Below are positions 34,072-42,452 of a DNA stretch of 60,362 bases, in pieces. The notes beneath the pieces were generated by a model, which saw only the letters and a list, made by a program, of their open reading frames with translations, had not been told where the DNA came from and did not search any database. Origin of the DNA: Chloroflexota bacterium (lineage in GTDB: Bacteria; Chloroflexota; Anaerolineae; Aggregatilineales; Phototrophicaceae); contig VXNO01000066.1 of the NCBI GenBank assembly GCA_009840575.1, positions 1-60,362 on the forward strand, in the 5' to 3' direction. The first letter of the stretch is position 1; each line of letters opens with the position of its first letter. Made by a program: the position numbers and the translations under genes.

Positions 34072-35027
34072 TCCTCAGGAACTTGCGACACTTTTTCCCT
34101 GCCAGAAGGGGAATGGATCGCTTTGCCCAATGGTCTGGTTTTGAGCGTGCCCTGCGCTAGCTTGTTCAGCCGTTCAATGGTCAAATCAATATACCGTTCT
34201 TCTTTATCCGCGCCGATGCCGTGTCGATTGTGTTTCACGGCGGCAAGTATCGTCGAGCCTACCCCACAATATGGGTCAAGCACGATATCGTTCTCGTTGG
34301 TCAAAGCGAGAATGCAGCGCTCGACCAACTCGATAGGAAATTGACAAGGATGTTCGGTCTTTTCCGGGTGATTGGCTTTGACATTTGGGATTTCCCAAAC
34401 ACAAGACTCCCAGTCTTTTTCAATGACGCGCCAAAAATCCGACGGGTTCTTGCCTAACGGATTGCCAGACGGTTTGCCTTTGTTGGGGCCTTTGAAATGG
34501 CGCTTGCCTGGATACTTCGCCGGGACGCGTACACTATCAAGGTTAAATGTATACGAGTCTGATTTTGTAAACCACAATATCGTTTCGTAACGCCCTGAGA
34601 ATCGCTTCCGGGCATGCAAGCCATGATTGAATTGCCAAATTATTCTGTTGCGCAGTTTCAGATGAAGCGCTTTGAAAATGGGATAAAAATAGATGTCGAG
34701 CGGGTAGACTTCGCCTTTGTCGACATAGTTGCCAACCTGCCAGCAGACGTTGCCACTCGGCGCGAGTATTCTTTTTATCTCACTGAGTACTGACTCAAAG
34801 TTAGCCAGGTATGCGCTCAGCGAAGTCTGTATTTCATAGGCTTTGCCGACATTATAAGGTGGTGAAGAAATCACCAATTCTACGCTCTCCGATGGGATTG
34901 ATTTGAGCAAATCCAGACAATTTCCATCGAACAGGTAAGCGCCGCCACTAAATTGCTCTAGGGATTCCGCAGCGCTAGACCTGGTTATAGGAAAGTGGCG
35001 ATGCTGCATCTCCAAGGATAGCTGCAT
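34059..35027 (-). CDS. DNA methyltransferase (N4-cytosine/N6-adenine, beta class), cognate of BglII-like enzyme
   Basis: A 322-residue amino-DNA methyltransferase. Catalytic motif IV SPPYNVGKAYE comes first and the SAM-binding motif I DPYCGVGSTILAA comes near the C-terminus, the beta-class order. SPPY is most common in N4-cytosine enzymes, and BglII-family methylases are of this type, so N4-cytosine is favoured. The ATG at 35027 is taken; a TTG at 35045 and an ATG at 35009 are alternatives. It is the upstream gene of the pair, so host DNA is protected before the nuclease is made. Low GC suggests horizontal transfer. Confidence 0.9.
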   Translation of the reverse strand: MQLSLEMQHRHFPITRSSAAESLEQFSGGAYLFDGNCLDLLKSIPSESVELVISSPPYNVGKAYEIQTSLSAYLANFESVLSEIKRILAPSGNVCWQVGNYVDKGEVYPLDIYFYPIFKALHLKLRNRIIWQFNHGLHARKRFSGRYETILWFTKSDSYTFNLDSVRVPAKYPGKRHFKGPNKGKPSGNPLGKNPSDFWRVIEKDWESCVWEIPNVKANHPEKTEHPCQFPIELVERCILALTNENDIVLDPYCGVGSTILAAVKHNRHGIGADKEERYIDLTIERLNKLAQGTLKTRPLGKAIHSPSGREKVSQVPEEWKR

Positions 35028-35051
35028 TTCTTTGTTCCATATCAATCATCA

Positions 35052-35801
35052 TTACGAAGGACGGTTGGGGGCTGGCGCGCCAGCCGCTGGCACATCCAGC
35101 GCAATGGCTTGCGTGATCAAGTCGCGGAAAGAGGCTTCGGGCAGAGCGCCGGGCTGCATGAAGATCAACTGCCCGGCCTTGAACATGGCGATGGTCGGGA
35201 TGCTGCGGATTTGGAATGCCTGGCTCAAGCCCGGGTTGGCATCGGTATCCACCTTGACGACGCGGATCTGCCCGGCGAACTCAGCCGCCAGCTTCTCCAA
35301 GACGGGCGCGACTTGACGGCAGGGCCCACACCACTCTGCCCAGAAATCCACCAGCACCGGCAGATCGTTCGAGGCGGCGATGGCTTCTTTTTCGAAAGTG
35401 GCGTCGGTGACATCCAGTGGCTTGCTGAGGATTTTGCGCCTTGCTTTGGCTTTCTTGGCCGGCTTCGCAGGGGGCGCATCGGCTTCGCGGGCGGCATGAA
35501 GCTGCTGGATGAAGTCGGGCAGGTCGCTGGACCAGGGGCGCGAACGCCGCAGCAATGGTTGGCTCCGATACATGCCAATCAGCAGCGCCCTGTTCTGATA
35601 GTCAAAGCGCGCGCAAAGCTGCGGGTTGCTGGCGGGGTCGACCTGGGCGAATAAGATGCCATCTTCTTCATCCGCGGCTTTGACGAAGGCGGTTTTGAAA
35701 TCGCTGCGCAATTTGTCGCCGCCGCTGGAGATCAGGATGAGCGCAGGCGCGCGGCGCGTCCGGCGGGCGAAGGTGGCGTCTGTCAAGGTTTGCAATGGCA
35801 T
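35052..35801 (-). CDS. thioredoxin-family protein with two thioredoxin folds
   Basis: A 249-residue cytoplasmic protein. The C-terminal domain (about 140-240) is a true thioredoxin: DFWAEWCGPCRQVAPVLEKL with CGPC, then VVKVDTDANPGL and the cis-Pro in IRSIPTIAMFKAGQ. The N-terminal 105 residues look like a second thioredoxin fold that lacks a CxxC pair, and a basic KKAKARRK linker joins them. Such fusions often act as chaperone-like oxidoreductases. AAGGAA lies five bases before the ATG. It lies 24 bases downstream of the restriction-modification island's boundary but has host-like GC. Confidence 0.87.
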   Translation of the reverse strand: MPLQTLTDATFARRTRRAPALILISSGGDKLRSDFKTAFVKAADEEDGILFAQVDPASNPQLCARFDYQNRALLIGMYRSQPLLRRSRPWSSDLPDFIQQLHAAREADAPPAKPAKKAKARRKILSKPLDVTDATFEKEAIAASNDLPVLVDFWAEWCGPCRQVAPVLEKLAAEFAGQIRVVKVDTDANPGLSQAFQIRSIPTIAMFKAGQLIFMQPGALPEASFRDLITQAIALDVPAAGAPAPNRPS

Positions 35802-35833
35802 ATGATTTCCTTAGATAATGCGAAATATACCGG

Positions 35834-36184
35834 TTAGACGATGCGAAGATACTCAAAGTGATTTGTCATTTCGTCAGCTGTATAGGTTGCGTGCATCCAT
35901 ACCAGGGATCGAACCCATGTTCCAATCTCCCGCCGGTCTTTCCGAGACCCAAAAACAATGCCAGAATGAGACATACCTGCTTTAACCAGATCAAAATAAC
36001 CGTCGTCCAATGTGCATAAAACGCGTCCCATTGAATGCGCCTGTCGCAGCTGAAAAGCGTCCGAGCGGCCTTTATGTCTCAAGTCTTGCACTGTTTTGGT
36101 GTCAATGCCCCTACGGTTTAGCTGTTCAGCGATAGCGACAGGCATTAGCTCATCGAGATAAAATCGCAACTCGCGGTCTTCCAT
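35834..36184 (-). CDS. DUF5615 family PIN-like toxin
   Basis: A 116-residue protein matching DUF5615, a PIN-like fold. FYLDELMPVAIAEQLNRRGID begins with the conserved Asp-Glu; TVQDLRHKGRSD, ALCTLDDGYFDL-like CTLDDGYFDL and SGIVFGSRK complete the pattern of acidic residues expected for a metal-dependent RNase. It overlaps the DUF433 gene upstream by 35 bases, the standard toxin-antitoxin-like arrangement. Toxicity and RNase activity are inferred only. Confidence 0.87.
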   Translation of the reverse strand: MEDRELRFYLDELMPVAIAEQLNRRGIDTKTVQDLRHKGRSDAFQLRQAHSMGRVLCTLDDGYFDLVKAGMSHSGIVFGSRKDRREIGTWVRSLVWMHATYTADEMTNHFEYLRIV

Positions 36185-36449
36185 AGCCGGTTGCCGAGTG
36201 CCTCTCGAATGTTTCGTCCTGTAATTTGATATCCGCGTCTATCGCAGCTTTGTTAAGCTGGTAATAGGCAAGCGCTGCGTCTACCTGCTCACGGCTTATG
36301 TCAAAATCTGCTGCGATTTCACTGCGACTGTAATCGAGTTGAACCGCCGTGACAATGTCGGTTACGCGCAAACGGGTACCCGCGATGCAGGGGCGTCCGC
36401 CGCAAATCCTCTCGATTCTGGTGATGCCGGGCGACTGAATCTCTATCAT
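36150..36449 (-). CDS. DUF433 family antitoxin-like protein
   Basis: A 99-residue protein with a DUF433 domain: RIERICGGRPCIAGTRLRVTDIV followed by the helix-turn-helix-like DYSRSEIAADFDISREQVDAALAYY. DUF433 proteins (VapB45-like) pair with PIN-like DUF5615 toxins and probably bind their own promoter. The C-terminal 30 residues, which would contact the toxin, lie in the 35-base overlap zone. A -10 box sits at 36482-36487. Confidence 0.88.
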   Translation of the reverse strand: MIEIQSPGITRIERICGGRPCIAGTRLRVTDIVTAVQLDYSRSEIAADFDISREQVDAALAYYQLNKAAIDADIKLQDETFERHSATGYGRPRVAILSR

Positions 36450-36481
36450 CGCCTTTACCCTACTATGCTTATTTGAGGGTG

Positions 36482-36487
36482 ATTATA
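36482..36487 (-). promoter_or_regulatory. putative -10 box TATAAT for the DUF433-DUF5615 pair
   Basis: Minus-strand GC-TATAAT, 33 bases before the DUF433 ATG. It lies in the short gap after the ABC exporter operon stop. Confidence 0.45.
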
Positions 36488-36516
36488 GCGTCAAGCGCCA
36501 ATTTATTCAATCGTCG

Positions 36517-38322
36517 CTAGCCAGCCAGCCGCTCGATATACTCCAGGCTTTGATGCCGGAAGTAAGAATCGTATAGCGTGGCGTAGTGTCCGCCATTCAT
36601 CATCAACTGGTCATGCGTGCCCGATTCGATGATTGCGCCATGGTCGAGCACGATGATGCGGTCGGCATGCTGGATGGTCGACAGGCGGTGGGCGATGACG
36701 ATGGAGGTGCGGTCGCCCAGCAGGGTATCCAAGCCTTCCTGGATGAGCGCCTCAGTCAGGGGGTCAACGCTGGCGGTGGCTTCGTCCAGGATGAAGATGG
36801 CTGGGTCTTGCAGCAGCACGCGCGCGATGGCCACCAGTTGCCGCTGCCCCATGGACAGGTTGCCGCCCCGCTCGCCCACTTGCGTCTGCAAGCCATCCTG
36901 CAAGCTGACCAGCCAATCGCCGCGGCCGACCATGTTGGCGGCTTGCGCCACTTGCTCGTCCGTGGCGTCGGGCTTGCCATAGCGGATATTGTCCATGACG
37001 GTGCCATCAAAGAGAAACGGCGTCTGCGTTACCATGCCTAGCTGGGCGCGGTAACTAGGCAGGTTGAAGTAGCGGATGTCGCGCCGGTCGATGAACAGGT
37101 CGCCGCGCTGGTATTCATAAAAGCGGTTGATGAGCTTGGCAATGCTGGACTTTCCACTGCCCGTATGCCCGACCAGCGCCAAAGTCTCGCCCGGCTGGAT
37201 GCGCAGGCTGAAGTCACGCAGGACCGGCTCGCCCTCGTTATATTGGAAATCCAGCGAAGCGAACTCAATCTCGCCCTGCAAAGCCGGCGCTTGTTCATCG
37301 GCTTTCTGTTTAACCAGCGCCTCGGCATCCAGCAGGGCGAAGACCCGTTCGCCAGCCGCCAACCCCAGTTGAAATTGGCTCCAAAATGAAGAAATGCTGG
37401 TCAGCGGGAACCATATCATGCCCATGCCCTGGATGAACAAGAACCACTCGCCAGCCGTCAGCACGTCTTCCAGCGCCAGGTTGATGCCAAACCAGACCAC
37501 GGCCGCCACACCAATGCCGGCAATCGTAACCAGGATGGGGAAGATACTGCCGAAGACGAAGCCGTTGATCTTCTCGACCTCGTAAGATTCTTGATTGACC
37601 GCCTTGAACTCATCGTAAATCATCTGCTCGCGGCGGAAGGCTTTGGCGACGGCAATGCCGCTGATCGATTCCTGGATGTGCGCGTTGACTGTCGCCAATT
37701 GCCGGCGCGAGTTGGTCACGGTGTGGCGCGCGACATTGCGGAACTTCAGCGCGGTGTAGATGATGAAAGGCATGATTGCCATCAAGACAAGCGTCATATT
37801 CACATTGACTGTGAACAAGTAGACCATCAGCAGGACGACCAACAGCAGGCGGCTCATCAAGTTGATACTCAGGCGCACCGTCTCGCTGAAAGCCTGCGTA
37901 TCGGAGAGCACGCGGCTGACCACCTTGCCGGTGGCAAATTGGTCATAGAAGGACATGTCGCGCTCGGTTACCGCGTTGAAAGCGTCTTCACGCATATCAA
38001 AAGTAACATCGCCCACCGCCTCTGCCGAAAGCCACTGGCGGACCATGTTTGCCACCCAGCCGGCGCTCGCCGCCAAGCCCAGGATAACCGCCGTGCCAAC
38101 CGGGTCAAATGCCTCGGGGCGGAACTGCAGCTGGTCCAGCGCTTGCGAGACGACCACCGGCAGGATCAAATCCATCACCGAGCTGAAGAAGACGACAGCG
38201 GCGACCACCAGCATCTTCCCGGCTTGCGGTCGGAAGTAACCGAGGATGCGCTTGACCAGCGCCCAATCGGTATATTGGCGGTCGTAATCTTCGGCGTCCA
38301 GCCCATCCATTATGAAGCCCAT
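36517..38322 (-). CDS. ABC exporter subunit, canonical catalytic half
   Basis: A 601-residue fused permease-ATPase half-transporter with six transmembrane helices (about 35-325) and a C-terminal nucleotide-binding domain. Walker A GHTGSGKSS, Walker B FILDEATASVD with the catalytic Glu, and H-loop IAHRLSTI are intact; the signature is LSMGQRQ rather than LSGGQ. Together with the gene upstream it makes a heterodimeric multidrug/lipid-type exporter (BmrCD, TM287/288, TmrAB style). It begins 52 bases after the partner gene on the same strand with AGGAG close to the ATG. Confidence 0.92.
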   Translation of the reverse strand: MGFIMDGLDAEDYDRQYTDWALVKRILGYFRPQAGKMLVVAAVVFFSSVMDLILPVVVSQALDQLQFRPEAFDPVGTAVILGLAASAGWVANMVRQWLSAEAVGDVTFDMREDAFNAVTERDMSFYDQFATGKVVSRVLSDTQAFSETVRLSINLMSRLLLVVLLMVYLFTVNVNMTLVLMAIMPFIIYTALKFRNVARHTVTNSRRQLATVNAHIQESISGIAVAKAFRREQMIYDEFKAVNQESYEVEKINGFVFGSIFPILVTIAGIGVAAVVWFGINLALEDVLTAGEWFLFIQGMGMIWFPLTSISSFWSQFQLGLAAGERVFALLDAEALVKQKADEQAPALQGEIEFASLDFQYNEGEPVLRDFSLRIQPGETLALVGHTGSGKSSIAKLINRFYEYQRGDLFIDRRDIRYFNLPSYRAQLGMVTQTPFLFDGTVMDNIRYGKPDATDEQVAQAANMVGRGDWLVSLQDGLQTQVGERGGNLSMGQRQLVAIARVLLQDPAIFILDEATASVDPLTEALIQEGLDTLLGDRTSIVIAHRLSTIQHADRIIVLDHGAIIESGTHDQLMMNGGHYATLYDSYFRHQSLEYIERLAG

Positions 38323-38374
38323 GTCGCTCCTCTCCTGTCTGCCGCGGAACTGTGTACTGTCGAGAAACTGACCA

Positions 38375-40156
38375 TCAGGCGAAAGCAGGCGCTAGCTCGG
38401 GCACGTCATAGCGGGCGAATATGCGCCGATAATGTGGCGAGCTGCCCAGCAGTTCTTCGTGTCTGCCATTGGCGATGACACGGCCATTTTCCAGCACGAT
38501 GATGCGGTCTGCCCAGCGGATCTGCGATAGGCGATGCGTAATCAGGATGGTGGTCCGCCCCTCCTGGGCGCGGCGCATGGCTTTTTGGATTTCATCTTCG
38601 GTAGCGCTGTCGATGGCGCTGGTGGAGTCATCCAGGATTAAGATGCGCGGCTGCCGCAAGAATGCCCGCGCCAAAGCCAGCCGTTGCCGCTGCCCGCCCG
38701 ATAGCATCACGCCCCGCTCGCCGATTTCGCTGTCGTAGCCCTCGTTAAAGGACATGATGAAGTCATGCGCCTGGGCTTCTTTGGCGGCGGCGACAATATC
38801 GTCATGCGTGGCATCTTGTACGCCAAAGGCGATATTCTCCGCCACCGAGCGCGAAAACAGGAAGATATCCTGCTCGATCCGGCCCATCTGTGAGCGCAGC
38901 CGGTCGAGGTTCCAGTCGCGCACATCCACGCCATCGATGAGCACGCGCCCGGCATCGACATCGTAGGTGCGCCCCACCAACTGCGTCAGTGTCGTTTTGC
39001 CGCTGCCCGTCTGCCCGACGATTGCGACTGTCTGCCCAGGCTCGACGCGGAAGGACACATCCTCCAAGACCGTCTTGCCATGGAACTTGAACGTGATGTT
39101 GTCGAACTCGATCGCGCCATCTACCGCGGCTCTGTGCCCCGCCAGGTTTTCGTCGATGTCGGTGCGCTGGTCGATCAGCTCGAGGATGCGGCGCGCGCCG
39201 GCGATGCCCAGTTGGATCATGCTGATTGAAAATAGCGAGATGAACACCGGGAAGGAAAGCACTTGCATCAAGCCGGTCACAGCGATGATATCGCCGATGC
39301 TGAGGATGCCGCGCCCGTACATATTCAGGCAATGCAGGAAGAAGAACCCGAAGGCGATGCCGAACATCAACAAGGGCAGGTAAGCTGCTTCAATCTTGCC
39401 CTGCTGGACGAAAAAGTCGCGGAACTTCCAGGCGTTGCGTTTGAACTTGCGGCGCTCTTCAACCTCCTGCGCCGCCACCTTGACGATCTCGATGCCGCTG
39501 ATGGTCTCTTCCAGGCGCGCGCTGAGGGTGCCGTATTGCTGCCTTTGCTTCATCATCACCGGCTGCAGCCGGCGCATATAACGGCGCACGACAACGATAT
39601 ACACGATGACGAAGATAACTGGCACCAGCAGCAATTCCAGGTTGATAACCGCGATGTAAACCATCGGCACCGCGAAACCCAGCACCATATCAAAGATGAA
39701 CATGATGCCCGGGTGGATGACAAAATTGAGCTGGCGCACATCATCGGTGGCGCGCGCCATGATATCGCCCACCCGCTGTTGGTCATGGAAAGTCTGGCTC
39801 TTGCCTAACAAGCTAATATACAACTCATGGCGGGAGTCGCGTTCGACTCGCGTCGAAAGGATGACCATCGCCATCGAGCCCATCAGCGAGAATAGCCCGT
39901 CCGCCACCGACAAGACCAATACGGCGAGGCTCACCGCGATTACCGCCTGGGCATCGCCGCCCTCGATGATGATCTCCGCGCCGCGCCCAAACATCACCCG
40001 CGCGCCCGAAAAAGAGATATAGGTCAAGGCGAAACCGACCAAGCCGACAAAGAAATACAGCTTGTGCTCGAAGCAATGCGAGATGATCCAGCGGACGGCG
40101 GATTTACGGTTGTATTCGCGCAAGCCTGCAATGGCAAATTCGCTCTTCTGCGCCAA
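38375..40156 (-). CDS. ABC exporter subunit, degenerate-site half
   Basis: A 593-residue permease-ATPase half-transporter. Walker A GQTGSGKTT and signature LSGGQRQR are canonical, but Walker B ends ILILDDSTSAID, replacing the catalytic Glu by Asp, as in the degenerate half of heterodimeric exporters. Its degenerate Walker B would face the partner's unusual LSMGQ signature, so one ATP site is hydrolytically weak and the other active. A TTG start at 40156 is used, with AGGAG six bases upstream; no ATG is nearby. First gene of the pair. Confidence 0.92.
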   Translation of the reverse strand: MAQKSEFAIAGLREYNRKSAVRWIISHCFEHKLYFFVGLVGFALTYISFSGARVMFGRGAEIIIEGGDAQAVIAVSLAVLVLSVADGLFSLMGSMAMVILSTRVERDSRHELYISLLGKSQTFHDQQRVGDIMARATDDVRQLNFVIHPGIMFIFDMVLGFAVPMVYIAVINLELLLVPVIFVIVYIVVVRRYMRRLQPVMMKQRQQYGTLSARLEETISGIEIVKVAAQEVEERRKFKRNAWKFRDFFVQQGKIEAAYLPLLMFGIAFGFFFLHCLNMYGRGILSIGDIIAVTGLMQVLSFPVFISLFSISMIQLGIAGARRILELIDQRTDIDENLAGHRAAVDGAIEFDNITFKFHGKTVLEDVSFRVEPGQTVAIVGQTGSGKTTLTQLVGRTYDVDAGRVLIDGVDVRDWNLDRLRSQMGRIEQDIFLFSRSVAENIAFGVQDATHDDIVAAAKEAQAHDFIMSFNEGYDSEIGERGVMLSGGQRQRLALARAFLRQPRILILDDSTSAIDSATEDEIQKAMRRAQEGRTTILITHRLSQIRWADRIIVLENGRVIANGRHEELLGSSPHYRRIFARYDVPELAPAFA

Positions 40157-40190
40157 GATGATCTCCTGCTGCCTAGCTTGGGGGCAGACA

Positions 40191-40196
40191 AGTATA
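40191..40196 (-). promoter_or_regulatory. putative -10 box TATACT for the ABC exporter operon
   Basis: Minus-strand TATACT about 35 bases before the TTG start at 40156. Confidence 0.4.
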
Positions 40197-40240
40197 CATG
40201 AGAAATTCCGTTCGGGTAAGGGGCGATAAAATCTCTGAGC

Positions 40241-40263
40241 CCTCTGCGTCTCTGTGGTGAATC
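40241..40263 (+). repeat. CTGTGGTGAAT dispersed motif
   Basis: CCTCTGCGTCTCTGTGGTGA followed by ATC, in the gap between divergent genes. Closely matches 29741-29760 and 14516-14537. Confidence 0.6.
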
Positions 40264-40334
40264 AAGCATTTGCCTGCCAGTTGCAAGTCTGGCAAAATCC
40301 ATATCTTGTGCACTTATAAGCTCTGAGGCAGACC

Positions 40335-41288
40335 ATGCAAGCGATCCGAGCGGCTGTTTGCGATGCCGCCAGACTCTGCCAACTGGTGCAGGAGCGCTAC
40401 CTGAGCGCCAGCGCCAAGACAACTGGCGAGCACACTGAGCCGGTGACAATCGCCGATTATGGCTCCCAAGCCATCATCGGCCGCGCCCTGCAGCAGCATT
40501 ACCCGCAGGACGCCGTCATCGCCGAAGAATCAGGCACGCAATTCCAGCAACTGGTATCGGAAGAACAATGCGCGCAGGTACTGCAATTGCTGGCGGCGGT
40601 GCTGGGCGAGAGAGTGAGCGAGGCGCAGCTACTGGCTTGGCTCGATTTCGGCGCGGGGCGGGCTTCGCGGCGCACTTGGGTGATCGACCCCATCGATGGC
40701 ACAAAAGGTTTCCTGGCGCGGCGACATTATGCAATCGCTTGTGGTCTGCTGGTCGATGGGCGAGTTACTGATGGCATCGTGGCGGCGCCAGGCTACAACG
40801 GTGGCGAGGGCGCGCTTTTTTATACGCAGGCTGGCGAGACCTGGCGGTCGAAATTGGCGGGCGGCGCTGTGCAGCGCTTGACCGTCTCGGCGCGGCAGGA
40901 TGTCGCTGACTTCGTTGTTGTGCAGAGCTACGAGCGGGCGCATGCCAGCAAATCGCGCATGGGGCGGGCGCGTGAACTGGCGGGCGTGGGCAGCGCGCGC
41001 ATCATCGAGCTGGATAGCATGGAGAAATATGCGCTGGTGGCTGGTGGCGATGCTGATTTGTATATGCGTTTACCGCGCCCGGGCAGCGACTATGCGCACA
41101 AAGTCTGGGACCATGCGGCGGGGGTGGCGCTGGTGCAGGCGGCGGGCGGCATGGCAACGGGGCTGGACGGCGAAGAGTTGGATTTCTCACGCGGCGAGAC
41201 CCTGCCCAATGCCGGCATGATCATCAGCAACAGCCAGCGGCATGACCAGGTGGTCGCGGCGGTGGGGCGGGTCCTGCGCGATTATTGA
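40335..41288 (+). CDS. 3'(2'),5'-bisphosphate nucleotidase-like inositol monophosphatase family protein
   Basis: A 317-residue Mg2+-dependent, Li+-sensitive-type phosphatase. Metal-binding motifs are seen as VIAEESG, WVIDPIDGTKGFLARRHYAI and KVWDHAAGVALVQAAGG. The KGFLRG/ARR-like continuation after DPIDGT is typical of HAL2/CysQ enzymes that remove the 3'-phosphate of PAP, the by-product of sulfate activation, rather than inositol phosphatases. Function by homology. It is divergent from the ABC exporter. Confidence 0.85.
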   Translation: MQAIRAAVCDAARLCQLVQERYLSASAKTTGEHTEPVTIADYGSQAIIGRALQQHYPQDAVIAEESGTQFQQLVSEEQCAQVLQLLAAVLGERVSEAQLLAWLDFGAGRASRRTWVIDPIDGTKGFLARRHYAIACGLLVDGRVTDGIVAAPGYNGGEGALFYTQAGETWRSKLAGGAVQRLTVSARQDVADFVVVQSYERAHASKSRMGRARELAGVGSARIIELDSMEKYALVAGGDADLYMRLPRPGSDYAHKVWDHAAGVALVQAAGGMATGLDGEELDFSRGETLPNAGMIISNSQRHDQVVAAVGRVLRDY

Positions 41289-41501
41289 AAGTAGTCCATA
41301 AACCGTATTCACCACAGCGCTATTTGTGTCGATCTCTTGGGCATCAGCGAACGCGAAAGAGTAACCGAGTCCGCGCTTCGTACGTGCCTGTCAATATGAC
41401 ACAAGCAGCTATTCTATCGCCGCGCTCTCGCAGCAGATAGGTGTTTGTAAGCCAAGCCGCCGCTTTTCTTGAAGTGGTGAATAACTCGGTTCCAGCGCGC
41501 C

Positions 41502-42452
41502 TCATCTCCGTGTGAGCAAGCTGTCGATATGCGCATCGCTGGCGCGCCGCTGAGCCTGGATTTCGCCCCGCTTCGCCAGGCAACCGCGCAGGCTCAGCAA
41601 GCCTGCCGCCATGCCGCGCAGCCTAGCTCGCGCCGCCTCGCCACGCCAAGCCCGCAGCGCCTCCCAAAATAGCCCCGCCTGCCGCGCCAGGATGCGCCGC
41701 CAGTATTTCCGCAGCAGCGTCGCCGGCATATTCTTGGCAATCAGCCAGAGACCATTGCGCCCAGCGTAATAACTGGCGGTCTTGCCACCGCCGGTCGCCG
41801 ATATATGATGATAGACAACCGCGCCCGGCGCAAACCACACCGCATAACCCGCCAGTTGCGCGCGCCATGCGATATCGACATCCTCCAGCAAAAAGAAAAA
41901 GTCATCATCCAAATAGCCAATCTCGTCCAGCAGGCTGCGCCGATACACCGCCGCGCCGCCACAAGCCGAGAAAACATAATCGCCAGCATCATATTGCCCC
42001 TGGTCCAGCTCGCCAAAGCCGCGATTGCCCGCGCTGCCGTCTGTGGCGAAATAATCGCCAGCGGTGTGAAATCTATCCCGTTGGTTGTGCATGAGCATCT
42101 TGCAGGCGATGATGCCGGCGGCGGGTTTCGCATCCAGCGCCTGGAGGACTTGCGCCGCCCAGTCACGGGCGACTTCCGTATCGTTGTTCAGCAGCGCGAT
42201 AAATTCCCCAGTTGCCGCGCGCATGCCCCGGTTGCAAGCGCCGGTGAAGCCCTGATTATCGGGCAATTCGATCAGATGTACATCCGCGTAGGCAGTCTTC
42301 ACAAAGCCCTGCGAGCCATCGCTGGAGCCGTTATCGACGATGATGATTTCGATATTGGGCTCAGTTTGCGCGCGCAGGGAATCAAGGCAGGGAGCCAGGA
42401 ACCGTTTGCCGTTCCAATTGGGGATGACCACCGACAGCCGCGGCGCAGTCAT
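41502..42452 (-). CDS. glycosyltransferase family 2 (rhamnosyltransferase-like)
   Basis: A 316-residue GT-A glycosyltransferase. LSVVIPNWNGKRFLAPCLDSL, then EIIIVDNGSSDGS, the metal-binding LLNNDTEV (DxD-like) and LEDVDIAWRAQLAGY (catalytic ED). It matches the WbbL/rhamnosyltransferase-like subfamily that adds sugars to cell-surface polymers, fitting its place after rmlA, rmlB and rmlD. A C-terminal amphipathic region (about 270-310) may bind membrane. The ATG at 42452 overlaps the rmlD stop (ATGA). The gap 41289-41501 downstream holds no supported gene. Confidence 0.88.
   Translation of the reverse strand: MTAPRLSVVIPNWNGKRFLAPCLDSLRAQTEPNIEIIIVDNGSSDGSQGFVKTAYADVHLIELPDNQGFTGACNRGMRAATGEFIALLNNDTEVARDWAAQVLQALDAKPAAGIIACKMLMHNQRDRFHTAGDYFATDGSAGNRGFGELDQGQYDAGDYVFSACGGAAVYRRSLLDEIGYLDDDFFFLLEDVDIAWRAQLAGYAVWFAPGAVVYHHISATGGGKTASYYAGRNGLWLIAKNMPATLLRKYWRRILARQAGLFWEALRAWRGEAARARLRGMAAGLLSLRGCLAKRGEIQAQRRASDAHIDSLLTRR

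Noticed and set aside
32382-35045. Prophage
   Set aside because: Only a recombinase and a restriction-modification pair are present; no capsid, terminase, portal or lysis genes were seen.
41344-41583. 79-residue minus-strand ORF after the GT2 gene
   Set aside because: Overlaps the GT2 3' end, has no recognisable motif and no ribosome-binding site; treated as chance. The 41289-41501 gap is left empty apart from a short repeat motif.
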